From assembly GCF_000226095.1 (NCBI RefSeq), contig NC_016472.1, forward strand, positions 5,270,001-5,334,000: a stretch of DNA of 64,000 nt, written 5' to 3'. The position numbers were made by a program, and so were the translations under genes. Of the stretch, positions 1 to 9,849 are shown piece after piece. Position 1 is the first letter of the stretch, and the number at the start of each line of letters is the position of its first letter. The stretch comes from Thermothelomyces thermophilus ATCC 42464 (Eukaryota > Ascomycota > Sordariomycetes > Sordariales > Chaetomiaceae). A model generated the notes under the pieces. It saw nothing but the letters and a program-made list of their open reading frames with translations. It searched no databases and was not told the DNA's origin.

Positions 1-1267
1 ACGTGCTGGACAAGTACGCTGCATCATACCTAGAGCCCCGGATGCCCGAATATACCGTGTATTGACACATTGTTACCCTAGGAACCAGCTTCTACTTCGG
101 CTGGCGTCCGTAGAACTGCTAAACAGTGACGGCAAAGGGATCAAATTCAACATTCAGCGCATCCTCGTCGTCAATGAGCCCTCAAAGGCGAATGGGGAAA
201 GGTTCCAAAATCCGCCACAGGAGTCACCCGGAGGTTTCACTTCGGGTTATCCAGGGATCCGGGAGTTGCGACAACTGCAACTTGATCTCCGCAGCCAAAG
301 AGAGGACATCAGGCGCATCGACAGCAACGGCTTCAGGATTGTTTCGGCATTGGACAAGCGTGCGAACCGCATTCAGTACGAAGTAGGAAAGCTGAGCGAC
401 GCCATGCTCGGCCTCCACCGGGACATCGGCGGGCTCCAGCAGGATCTTAGAACAGTACAGGATGAGCTGAGCAAGGTTCCGACAGTGGCGCACGACCCTA
501 ATGCCCTTGCCGCGCTCGGTGACCGAGTGACCTTAGCGACCGCTGCCGTCGGGAGACTGGGAGAGCAGCTCGCCGCAATGGATGCTCAATTCAAGATTGA
601 CACGGACCAGATCTGGCTGGAGCTCTGCCAGCACCAAGAAGTAATAGAAAACTCGAAGTCAACGATCGGGAGTACCGTCCCCGCTGCAGAACATGCGCAA
701 GAAATGGCGAATATTCGTGCCGGAATGGCAGAATTGCGGCAACAGATGAACGAGATTCGAGCTTACGAGACGGTACAAACAAACTCTGCATTCCCGTTCC
801 CGTCCCGGGAGCTAGAGGTTATCACGAGCAGCATTGCCAAAATTGGCAACCGGGCCAACCAGGTCGAGACTCTGAAGATGGAGCTTGAGATGCTGAAAGG
901 AAGAGTTGAGCGAGCAGAGGCAAGCAAGCAAGCCCCGGGCGAACGTTGGGCGACACGTTCGGTTGTCTCAGGCGCAGTTCCGGGGCAATCTGATGCCCTT
1001 CCTCGCTTGCGGAAACGAGGTGCATCCCCAGACCTCCAACCCATCCCCCAGAGATCTGCGTCCTCCCTCGAATGCTCAAGCCATGCAGATCGACGGTATC
1101 CGACGACGTCTGAAGAGTCGGTTGTACCACCGAGTGCCGTAAATCAAAGGATTGCTCCAGAGAGCAGCACGTATGGGCCAGTATCGGCGAAACGAGGGAT
1201 AACTTCGCCGTCTGGCTGGACGCCAAATGCTCCCAGAGACAAGTCGGCTGGTGTTGGAGAACCCTGA
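1..1267 (+). CDS. 5'-truncated coiled-coil protein, unknown function
   Basis: The reading frame is open to the left edge of the window and ends with TGA at 1265-1267, so the gene starts outside. A likely intron lies at 14-81 (donor GTACGC, TTGAC branch-like motif, acceptor CCCTAG). Splicing it joins VLDK to NQLLLRLASVELL in frame. The product is about 400 residues here. The middle (roughly 70-300) is rich in heptad-like stretches such as LRSQREDIRRID and MAELRQQMNEIR and should form coiled coils. The C-terminal quarter is polar, rich in Pro/Ser/Arg and probably disordered. No catalytic motif, membrane segment or named domain was recognised. It runs tail-to-tail with the SET/MYND gene, 22 bp away. 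The gene looks real from its length, its codon pattern and the plausible splice. The function is unknown. Confidence 0.6.
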   Translation, partial: RAGQVRCIIPRAPDARIYRVLTHCYPRNQLLLRLASVELLNSDGKGIKFNIQRILVVNEPSKANGERFQNPPQESPGGFTSGYPGIRELRQLQLDLRSQREDIRRIDSNGFRIVSALDKRANRIQYEVGKLSDAMLGLHRDIGGLQQDLRTVQDELSKVPTVAHDPNALAALGDRVTLATAAVGRLGEQLAAMDAQFKIDTDQIWLELCQHQEVIENSKSTIGSTVPAAEHAQEMANIRAGMAELRQQMNEIRAYETVQTNSAFPFPSRELEVITSSIAKIGNRANQVETLKMELEMLKGRVERAEASKQAPGERWATRSVVSGAVPGQSDALPRLRKRGASPDLQPIPQRSASSLECSSHADRRYPTTSEESVVPPSAVNQRIAPESSTYGPVSAKRGITSPSGWTPNAPRDKSAGVGEP

Positions 1268-1289
1268 TGCTGCCGGTGTACGACTTTCC

Positions 1290-3159
1290 CTATTTCTTCA
1301 CAAGGCTCCCTCCGTCAAGCGTTGACTCGAGAATCTCAACCGCAAAGGTTGAAAGCGTCTGGATGGGCCGGAGCACTTGATTCTCAAAGAAGGCAGCGCC
1401 TCTAGGGTCCTCGGGGTCCTCTACCCAAGTTCGAAGCATGTTTGACTCTTGCTCACGGCCCTCCAGGCTCTCGACGTCTTCCAGCATCGACTTTGCTTGG
1501 GTGAACACCTCCCAATCGTCTGACACGCTGCTAGCGCCATGGTGGACGGCGAGGCGGAGAAGGGCTTCGCATATGCTGACCTGATCTGCCGTTGCCAGGG
1601 TTCCCACCAGGGCTTCATGAGAACACCGTGTTGCTAACGCACCGCTCGCCGTCAACTCGCCAGTCACGGCGAGCAACTTCACGACGGCCACGATGTTCTT
1701 GATCCTCCACGGCATGAATGGCGCTACGAACTTGTAGGGGTCGCACTCGGTGCTGAGGAAACAGAACAGCGGTAGGGCGTAGACGACCTTCTTGTAGCTA
1801 GTTTGCCAGGTTGTGGCCAGCTGCAGAATCGTTGTGGGCAACGGCTCTGCGGCCCACATTCTGGCCTCGATCAGCGGCCGGCACACCTTCCACCGCTCCC
1901 GGGCCAGCTTCAAATGGCTTTCCTCGTCATCGCCGTCCGGCTTGGCAAGAGCCTGCCATTTCTTGTGGATAACCTCCATCTCTGCCTTGGACACCTTCGC
2001 CCGATCGCCAGGTGGATCTCGCAATTTTGCAAGGTCCGGATGGAGGCTGAAGGAGTTGAGGGGAATGACGGGGGATGACTGGCACACCTCATAGACGTCA
2101 AGGTCGTCCTTGCAGCGGACGCAGTCGCATTGGAAGTGGTACAGCCTGAGTGCCTCGTATCGCGCCGCCTTGGGCAGGGTGTTGTCTAGAAACGGCATTA
2201 GAACCCTTATCAGGGGCGATGAATGAGACTTCCGAGAAATAGATACGTACCAATGTATGAGATGGTGATCTCCTCGCCTTCTTGAATCGGCCTCTCCGCC
2301 CTCAAAATGGCCGTCCTCTTATCAAACCCTATGAAAGCGTTTGGCACGCACGAGTGGTTGACCATGGCCAACCCGACATCGAGGAAGATCCCGGCCATAC
2401 CCGTGTCCGCGTCCAAGCGGTTAAAGGCATTTGTTTGTATCTGGGTCTCTGGTGTCAGCAACGGCCGGGTGCATTCCGGGATCGAAGGCAAAAAAAAAAA
2501 AAGAAAAAAAAAACCGAGCCCACCTTGCATAAAATCTCCCTCGCCTTCTCCAGCACCTCCTCCCCCTGCAGCAAGCCGGCGTACACCACCGCCGCCGTAG
2601 CCTGCAGCTCCATGTCCTTCCAGACCTCCCCGTCCTTCTTGAACCCCTCCACGTTCCCCTCCAGACCGTCCTCCTCCTCCCCGTCCGCGCTACCGATGAA
2701 GGCCCGCCTCATCTCGGCCTCCCGGCCGCCGCCGCCGCTCTTGCCCTGCTGGAGGGTCAGCAGCACCTGCGCCACGGCCCTCACCGGCGTCGGCAGCCAG
2801 TCCTTGCCGGCCTGCTCGCGCACCCGCGCAAACATCTTGCACTCGGCCTTGTGCGCCGCCTTCCAGTGGGCGCGCTGGCACGCCGGCCCGCAGTAGACGG
2901 CCGCCTTGCAGGCCGTGCACGCCTTGAAGGCCGGAGGGGTTGCCGCGGACTGGCTCGGGCTCGGGCTCGGGGCTGTGGTGCGGAGGCAGTAATTGCAGGT
3001 CGTGCGCATGGTCGCGCCGTCCGGCAGGGCCAGGAGGGGGTTGGAAAAGGTTGCTATGGTGCTGCCCGGGCTGAAGGCCCGGGTCGCGCGGAGGGAGCGG
3101 CGCTTAGGGGAGCTTGGGTCATTGTGAATGCGGACGCCTGGAGGGAGTGCCTGGGCCAT
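1290..3159 (-). CDS. SET and MYND domain protein (SMYD/SET-6-like lysine methyltransferase)
   Basis: Predicted exons are complement(2524-3159, 2251-2440, 1290-2185), giving 573 aa with all phases consistent. The start ATG at 3159 begins MAQALPPGV. A split SET domain surrounds a MYND zinc finger (CTACKAAVYCGPACQRAHW, residues about 90-135). The SET core follows with the NHSC-type motif MVNHSCVPNAF and EEITISYI. A post-SET cysteine cluster, CDCVRC, comes next. This order (SET-N, MYND, SET-C, post-SET) is that of SMYD proteins, which use S-adenosylmethionine to methylate lysines on histones or other proteins. The C-terminal half is helical and resembles the SMYD C-terminal region. Intron 1 has a weak donor (GTGGGC) and contains a T-rich tract near 2490-2512. 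It shares an 881-bp divergent upstream region with prefoldin 5. The substrate cannot be inferred. Confidence 0.88.
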
Positions 3160-4040
3160 GATTGGTGGGCGTGAGGTTGTGATCGTCTTGGGGGGGGGAC
3201 TGGCGTTGGGTGGTGTGAACCGATGATGATGATGATGATGATAGTGACGACAGCCAATAAATAATGAGGCTACGAAACGCCCACGGGTGGGCTTTGGCGG
3301 TGCTTTAAAGTCCACGTTGGAACCGAGATTATTTTGTAGGACTGACTCTTGGTAGGACTTTCAGGATGAGATGAAGAAGGTAAGGCAGACTCGCGAGTTG
3401 ATCGCAGTCAGCAAGATCAAGTGTGAGCAGCCGCGTTGTCTTCTGTGGCTGTAGGAACAATTTCGTTGCTGAGCTCTTCCTGCGGGAATGTCACTTTTAG
3501 TGATCGAATACCAGGTTCACATATTTCATGGCCCCTAAAGCCTTTTCCTTGTGTGTTCTCACCTTTGCAGAACAACATGGAATGGTTGGAAGGTTCCATC
3601 GTATCATGAGAGAATTCATCTATCCAGTTAACGAAAGTCAGTTTGCCTCCCCAAGTCCGATTAAAGACAAAGAGCTCTGGCCTGGTAGAACTCGTTTAAC
3701 TGCATACTGAGATCATTGTCTTCTCGGTTTCTGCACATCCTCATTGAATGTGGAGTTCTTAACTGCGTAGAACTGTGCAATGGTGACCTCAGTTAGCTGG
3801 GTGCAAGAACCCCGCAACGCAGAGCAGCTTCTTTGGACCCCACCATTATTCCTTCGTTACCGACCATATCTTACTGTGCTCACACAGACACCGCGGCGGT
3901 CCTTAGCGGGGCACAGCGCATGCTTTCTTGAGAAGGATCCTGACTGAGTTTTGGCTGCGACTGCGGTGGTGTTTTCGAGTCCCAGAGTACACTGCCACTT
4001 ATCTCCAGTCCTAAACTCTTCGAGTCAAGCAAATACCAGT
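3160..4040. other. divergent intergenic region, SET/MYND and PFD5
   Basis: No gene is supported here. The stretch should hold both promoters. It contains a short ATG/CAT trinucleotide repeat at about 3222-3243, in the likely 5' leader of the SET/MYND gene. No other structure was recognised. Confidence 0.6.
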
Positions 4041-4961
4041 ATGGCCAGCCGCGGTCAACAACAAGGAGAGGCAGGTCAGTTTCTTTTTTCTTTTTTTCCC
4101 TTTTCTTCCTTCATTCCCAAGCCCAGCTCTTTGACGGGACCAGACATGGTACCCCGACTCCACCATGGCATTCATCCACGAATGCACATACACACACACA
4201 CCTCCCCTGTTTGATTCAACTCAGCCAAACCCTCATGTGCTAATATACGCTCCTCCAGTTGACCTCAACACCCTCAGCGCCCAGCAGCTGAGTGCCGTCA
4301 AGAAGCAGCTCGATGGCGAAGTCGAGCATCTCTCAAGCTCATATGCCCAGCTTGCCGCGGCCCAAGCAAAGTTCAAGGAGTGCCTGCGGATAGTCAAGTC
4401 GGGCTCCTCCTCTCTGGACAGCAAGTCACCCTCATGCACCACTCTCTCGCCTCTCTCTCTCTCTCTCTCTTGGTCCTTTGCCCTTGGGTGGCCGGCTAAC
4501 AAGCTCCGGCAGAGGACAAGTCCATCCTCGTCCCCCTCACCAACTCGCTCTACGTCAAGGGCCGGATTGCCGACCCGGATCGGGTGCTCGTCGACGTTGG
4601 GACGGGCTTTTACGTCGAGAAGGTTCCGCTCATCCCATGTCCCCTTCTCCTCTTGACGCCACTATCCCTCCTGCAGCACTTACTGACCCCTTTCCCTACA
4701 GGACACCAAATCTGCCGCAGAGTTCTACGAAGCCAAGGTCAAGGAACTTGCTGGCAATATCCAAGGGCTAGAAGGAATCGTGCAGGCCAAGACAAACAAC
4801 CTGCGCGTTGTGGAAGAAGGTTGGTTTGTTCCTCTCCCATGTTCCCATCATCTGCGCTTCCTTCCTGGCAAGTTTCGCCTGACACTTTCGCTTTTTCAGT
4901 TCTACGGCAAAAGGTGTTGGCACAAGGAAGTTCAGGCGCAGCAGCACCAGCATCGTCATAG
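4041..4961 (+). CDS. PFD5: Prefoldin subunit 5 (alpha-type prefoldin, GIM5)
   Basis: Five predicted exons (4041-4074, 4259-4420, 4513-4622, 4702-4819, 4900-4961) give 161 aa, the usual size. Prefoldin is a cytosolic hexamer that captures unfolded actin and tubulin and passes them to the CCT chaperonin. The N-terminal helix ([20 protein letters not shown]) and a C-terminal helix ([16 protein letters not shown]) form the two-arm coiled coil. Between them lies the alpha-type beta-hairpin block [14 protein letters not shown]...[13 protein letters not shown]. Intron 2 (4421-4512) appears to be a GC-AG intron: donor GCAAGT follows GGACA, and only this choice keeps frame into DKSILVPL. It contains a CT dinucleotide run. 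The intron 3 donor (GTTCCG) is also weak. A second prefoldin subunit, PFD1, lies at 22.5 kb. Confidence 0.93.
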
Positions 4962-5340
4962 CACGGCCATACGAAGACAAGGGTACGGGTGGAAACTTAT
5001 TGATAAGGATAATCTCCCGCATAATCTCCCGCAAAAAGACCTCTCCATATTGTTTCACCGAGTGAATGTCATCAGTTGTGTTCCATGTGTTCTTGGAACC
5101 CAGGCAGGTCAATAGACACCTCTGATGTTACATTACGCCCCAAACCATTCCAGCCTGCCAACCCAACTCCATCTGTAACTCCCATTGATGACCCTAACAC
5201 AGCAGGGCAATAAGCTCCCTTCTACTCTAAAAGCAGTTTCATCCCGTGTCAGGATGAAGAGGCAATAACAGATCATCAATGCTACAACCCCCCCCTTCTC
5301 ACCTCCCTTACCAGTACACTCCAATCGCAACTAGCAACAT
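4962..5340. other. intergenic, tail-to-tail
   Basis: This stretch separates the stops of PFD5 and the next, convergent gene. It should hold both 3' untranslated regions. Nothing else was recognised. Confidence 0.6.
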
Positions 5341-6998
5341 TCAGGCACTGTTGCCTATAACTTTGTCCTGTTCGAAACCACTGTCGAGTGCCTTCTGAAT
5401 CCACTCGACCCATCCAAGGAGATGATTCATGGGCTCTCCCGTCATGCCCCTGGGACCTTGATCGTCGGGTGACTGCTGCAAAAACTGAGCTACGAAGCTG
5501 TCATTCCAGTCGCGAGGGACTGGCACACCTGCACGTAACTGGAAGTCCCAGTCATCGCCGTACAGCAAGACAGTCGCCGTCGTTGCCATGGTTGGGAGCG
5601 TCTTCTGACCCGGTGTCTTGGGTCGCCACTGATGGACAAATTTGATGTCCAACGAGTAGTGCATGCTAAGATTGTACCGTAGGATGGTCGTGCCGTAAAC
5701 CGCTTGGATTTCGTTGTGTTTCAGAAAGGGTTCCGAGATGTCCATGTTGGGGAAACCCTCTTGGAGTGACTCCCCTGTGAACTTGACACTCTGCTGCAAC
5801 TCCTCAACTTTAAACGGAGCAGAAGGCCTAGCATCCTGCTCTGCCGCGTCTTTGCGAATCTTGAAACCCCAGTCGTAAAAGCTACAATCATTGTCAGTGT
5901 AAGCCTGTAAACAATTACAACTCGCTAACCTCTCCGGACAAATCGTGATAACCTCCGCCGCCCTATACTGCTTCTCAAGCTGACGAATTGCCAACGGACC
6001 CAAGGTGTACTGTCGAGCTCGCTTGACATTCTTGAATTTTTCCTGCTGACCGTCTACCAGCTCGATATTCGACTCGACATTGAGGTTCTTCGTTTGTAAG
6101 ATGATGGAGAATATGCGATCTGGGTCGCCGCTTTCGAGATAGTCTCTCGTGAACTCAGGTAACTCCGCGTTAGATGGGATTAGACAATTGACGAGGGCCT
6201 TAGCAGCAGTCTCGCTGACCCTGACGACTAATCAGTATTTCTGCTCTTTTGGAGGTGATATGTGTGTTCTTACGTGTCTAGCATCCGTGCAGTGCCTCTC
6301 GTCCCAACACGATTTATCAGGCGCAGTAACTCTTCTAATGTGTACTCGGTCTTGTCTTTTGTCCACTCGTTGACAATGAGAGAACCAAACTGTACTTTCA
6401 TGCGCATGCCGTTGGGATTGTTGCGCAAGAATTCAGCAGTCTGGTTCAAGGCAGCTGTCAAATTCTCTTTGTACTCGGCCTTTGTTGGATAAATGCTCGT
6501 GTCAACAAATCCAAGGGGTTGGGATGTTAAAGCGGTGATGCGTCGGCCAGTGGTCCCCTCCCTGGTTTGGAGGGCCGCCACGATGGACGGCCAGCTGTCG
6601 CTGGGTGGGTAGACCAAGAGACGGGCACGCCACACGCTGTCTTCGCCCGGTCGGTATAGAAGCTGGCTGCGAAGGTAGCCAATAACTTCTTGAGCCTTTG
6701 CTCGATTGGTTGCCTTGACCGTGACAAAAATGTTTGAGCCGATTTCTTCTGCCGCAATTGCGGCCTTGTGCTCTCGCGCAAGGCGATTAAGCAGGGCTGC
6801 AACATCTACATCGGAGGGATCGATGTCCTTGAAGCCGCGCATAGGCGCCGGCCACGAAACGTGAACCTGAAATTGTTAAATATAACATCGACTAGGAAGC
6901 GCAGCCCAACTTACAGTGACGCTCAGATTCGGGCTCTGTTCCTTGAAGACCTGATCGGCCCCTGCGGTAAGTACCTTCCTCTTTCTGATATACTCCAT
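5341..6998 (-). CDS. Uncharacterised conserved-looking protein, start uncertain
   Basis: Predicted exons are complement(6915-6998, 6274-6866, 5930-6220, 5341-5881), about 502 aa. The introns have good signals (donors GTAAGT, GTAAGA, GTTAGC) and all phases match. The joined sequence reads SPNLSVTVHVSWPAPMRGF and ARMLDTVSETAAKALVNC across the splices. The mixed alpha/beta pattern includes IFVTVKATNRAKAQEVIGYL, a short repeat unit that could be a KH-like RNA-binding fold; this is a guess. The C-terminal half has the tryptophan-rich blocks VLLYGDDWDFQLRAG and LLGWVEWIQKAL. The ATG at 6998 (MEYIRKRK) is the simplest start. However, the frame stays open upstream and a well-formed intron (donor GTATGC near 7188, acceptor TTCAAAG near 7110) could join an upstream exon, so the N-terminus is unsure. 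I do not recognise the family. Confidence 0.72.
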
Positions 6999-7718
6999 CG
7001 TCAGAGAGTTGTGTTGATCGTTTGACCCTAATGGTAGGGCCTGGTTAGTCTGCTTTGGAACAGGCAGGAACTCGGGCACCGTAGCCTGAGATGAAGAGTC
7101 CCTTTGAAGAGTTGGTAATTGGAGAGAATATGTGAGAGATGGAGAGCAAGGGATATGATGAAAGGAGAAGCAGAACAGAACGCGCATACCTGACGGCAAC
7201 GATTGGGAATACGTTGCACCGTGGATCGCTGAGAACAGATACCAGGCAGCTACCCAGGAAGTCAGACCAAATCAACAAGCTGAAGGAGTCAAGAGGCTGC
7301 CAGAGATACGAACCACTGTAATTCTGAGATTTATTAACTTGAGTCGCGGCGAAGAGCAAGAAAAAAAGGGAAGGAGCAAAGAGGGGAACAAGTAGGAAAT
7401 TTCCGAAAGGGGCTCCGCTAGATCAGCCAACTGCGGCCACGAGGGAAGTTACCGAGCAACAACTGCGCGGGTACTTGCAGTTGGTTTGTGCATCGTGCCT
7501 TCCTGAAAGACCCAAAGCACTACCTCCACCAGCATTGGAGGAAAAACGCTCGGGAAGGGGCGCCTTGCAGAGCCATCGGTCAGGAAACAACCTCATGGCC
7601 CCAACCTTTAGAGCTCCTAAACGATACAGAGGGCAACTGATCATCAAAGATGTATTATAAAACGCCTAAGGCAGATCATGCAGGTGAATGGGTGTTTGAG
7701 CCAAGTGTCAGAGTCTCT

Positions 7719-7979
7719 TTAGGTTGAGACCCTACTTGGTTGAAGGGGAAGCCGAGGGGAGAGAGATTCATCGGTGGTGGTGAAGAAAGCGGAGGGACCG
7801 ATGGGGCAATAGCAGTAGCGGCCATGCTCCTGCTTCACAAAATAGTCAACGCCGCCGGGAACGTCCGCATCAAAGAATGCGGTCTGGAGGTCGAATTTTA
7901 GGTAGCTTTTGAGGTCCATGACTGCCACGAGGGAAAAGACGGCCTTGACCGTAGTATTGTTGAGGACTGCAGCATACAC
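7719..7979 (-). mobile_element. Ty1/copia reverse-transcriptase fossil fragment
   Basis: An 86-codon minus-strand stretch resembles the N-terminal part of a Ty1/copia reverse transcriptase. It has a YAAVL-type start, an FDLQTAFFDADVPGG block like the family's DVxTAFL motif, and a following VKQ. Nothing else of the element (capsid, protease, integrase, long terminal repeats) was seen nearby, so this is a short, broken relic of unknown but probably considerable age. Confidence 0.55.
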
Positions 7980-8401
7980 GTCTTGTGCGTCCCAAGAAGA
8001 AAGATGAGCGACCCAGATGCCATGGCTCTATTTAGTATAGCTGCTTCTCCAAATCCCACATCCTCGAGGAAAGGAGTTGGGAACGGAGGTGGTCATGTTT
8101 AAGAAAAAGGGCACCATAGAGACAGCGGACGAAGATAATAGAGCAAGAGGAGTAACATCTCTAGCTAGCTGCTATCAATCCAAGAGCCTTGGCTCTGCCC
8201 TTGTAGCCTCGTCGGACGAAACTCACGAGGCGAGAGCCGGAGATAAACAATTTCTTAAAACAAATTAGGAAACAGGTGAGTTGAGGGAGAGTCTCGGATG
8301 ACGGAGGTCCAAAAATAGTAAGTAAACTGAAGGAAAATTAAAGGAGGCGTACCAAGACAAGGTGGGATTTTGGGCCGATGAGGGCCTGATGGTCGCCGCG
8401 A

Positions 8402-8460
8402 CTCCGGCGGGCTTGAACCTCCCCACCCGGGTTCACCTCAGTTAGCTGCGCATACCGGAG
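8402..8460 (-). other. tRNA-like Pol III motif pair, doubtful
   Basis: On the minus strand the segment begins CTCCGGT and ends GCCGGAG, able to pair as a 7-bp stem including one G-U. It contains GGTTCAAGCCC, a perfect B-box match, and CAGCTAACTGAGG, a weak A-box-like word 5' to it. At 59 nt it is too short and lacks a clear anticodon arm, so it is not a normal tRNA. It could be a tRNA-derived SINE relic or chance. Confidence 0.2.
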
Positions 8461-9683
8461 TTCCACAAGCTGGGACAAATCTGCTCACAGTCATAACCTG
8501 TTTCCCTTTGGTTTACAAACGACGAGCTGCTTATTTCTTTAAACCATCCTTTTCTTGAGCGGTAGAATCACAGCTTATGGAGCTAGGAGGGTTGCTCTCT
8601 GATTCAGGGGAAGGCAGGGCCCATGCTGTAAAGCACCTTCAGGGCTGTAAGCAGGAAATGAACAGCTTGTCTTCAGGTTAAGGCTACTAAACCGCTTATT
8701 TGACACAAACGGGGATGTTTCCGCTCAAAGTATAAGCGGTCGTGGGTTTTTGAGAACTCAGCGGTTGACGGCTAACGGCGGCTTGCTTCCTCTACCGTAT
8801 CTCTGCCTCTTGGACTAGAACCATCACTCTCTGGCATACCAACATACGCCTAACTGTTCTTTTACGACCCGTAGGCTGCGTCAGCATAGCGCACTCAGCA
8901 CTAGCAACCCGGGCTTTGATTAGACATTTCTGTTACAGTTCTCCGACTTCTTGTCTTGGAAGCAGAGTTTGACTGATCTGATCATGCTGGCCATGACAAT
9001 ACTGCCCAGTCGACTTCCCACAGCCCTCCAGCTGTAGTGTACATACAATGCCGCGTTAAGGTACCCCTAATAGCCTGCAAGACGGTGCTCCGGTATTGTG
9101 CTCCGCTGAATTGGCCTTTTGGCTGAAACCCAATCGACTCCCTTGGGAGCACTTGAAGCTTGACTATCTTTGTTTCCTAGATCCTGTTGCCCTCGGCTAT
9201 CTGATTTGCGGCTGTCGATCTAGTTGGGGGGCGTTGGCGAGAAACAGTCTGAAACAAGTGATGCTGGCCTAGAGGAGCGGACCGTCAAGTTTCTCCGATA
9301 ATCAAGATTATGGTGATGTGCGAGCAGTCGTAGAAGCTGCGCTCTCTAAGCTAGGGAGGGAGCCGCTGCATATGGCCGGCAGGTGCCTTTGTGGTCTTTT
9401 GCCCCTATTTTTGTCTTTACATCAACTGAGGGTTAGGGTATCGAATTGCCGTCTGAGACCATTCGAACAAGACTAGGGGGGGTTAATAGAGGGGAGGAAA
9501 GATAAAATCAACTCCATTTTGAGGACAAACAAAAGGACTCTTGAGGTCACCATAGCTGACAGCCTCCTGGAGTTTCTGTTTTGCATATCATTTTGCTGGC
9601 ATGATGTGGCGGGTGTAAGCGTTTCCGGGGGTCCCACGAGCCGTTCTTGCCGTTGCTAGGGACAAGGGTTGTTAATTGATCTG

Positions 9684-9714
9684 ACGCGCAAAAACGCGCC
9701 TGGGGCGCGTCGCG
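9684..9714. promoter_or_regulatory. Cluster of MCB-like (ACGCG) sites upstream of ORC1
   Basis: Three ACGCG cores (9684-9688, 9694-9698 and, on the other strand, 9706-9710) plus a further CGCG at 9711-9714 lie within 31 bp, about 140-165 bp upstream of the ORC1 start. ACGCG is the core of the MluI cell-cycle box bound by MBF (Mbp1/Swi6), which drives G1/S genes in fungi. ORC1 is a sensible target. Binding is inferred, not shown. Confidence 0.5.
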
Positions 9715-9849
9715 CTAACACTCAATTGCTTGACCACTGCATTCAAGCTCAACAGACACAGAGCATACGAACAGGCCGCTGCCCTGCAATACCGAAGCTT
9801 TTCATCTTTGGCAGGGTTGCACATTTTTGCCGACCTATGCGAGCTTGAG

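Larger units (their letters stand above)
6999..9849. other. 2.9-kb gene-poor stretch upstream of ORC1
   Basis: No intact gene is supported. Part of 6999-7360 may belong to a 5' exon or leader of the preceding minus-strand gene. The stretch holds a short Ty1/copia fossil fragment (7719-7979), a tRNA-like Pol III motif (8402-8460) and the ORC1 promoter with MCB-like cores (9684-9714). A two-unit TTAGGG-type run lies near 9429-9440. The rest (about 8480-9660) shows only short ORFs that look like chance. Confidence 0.6.
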
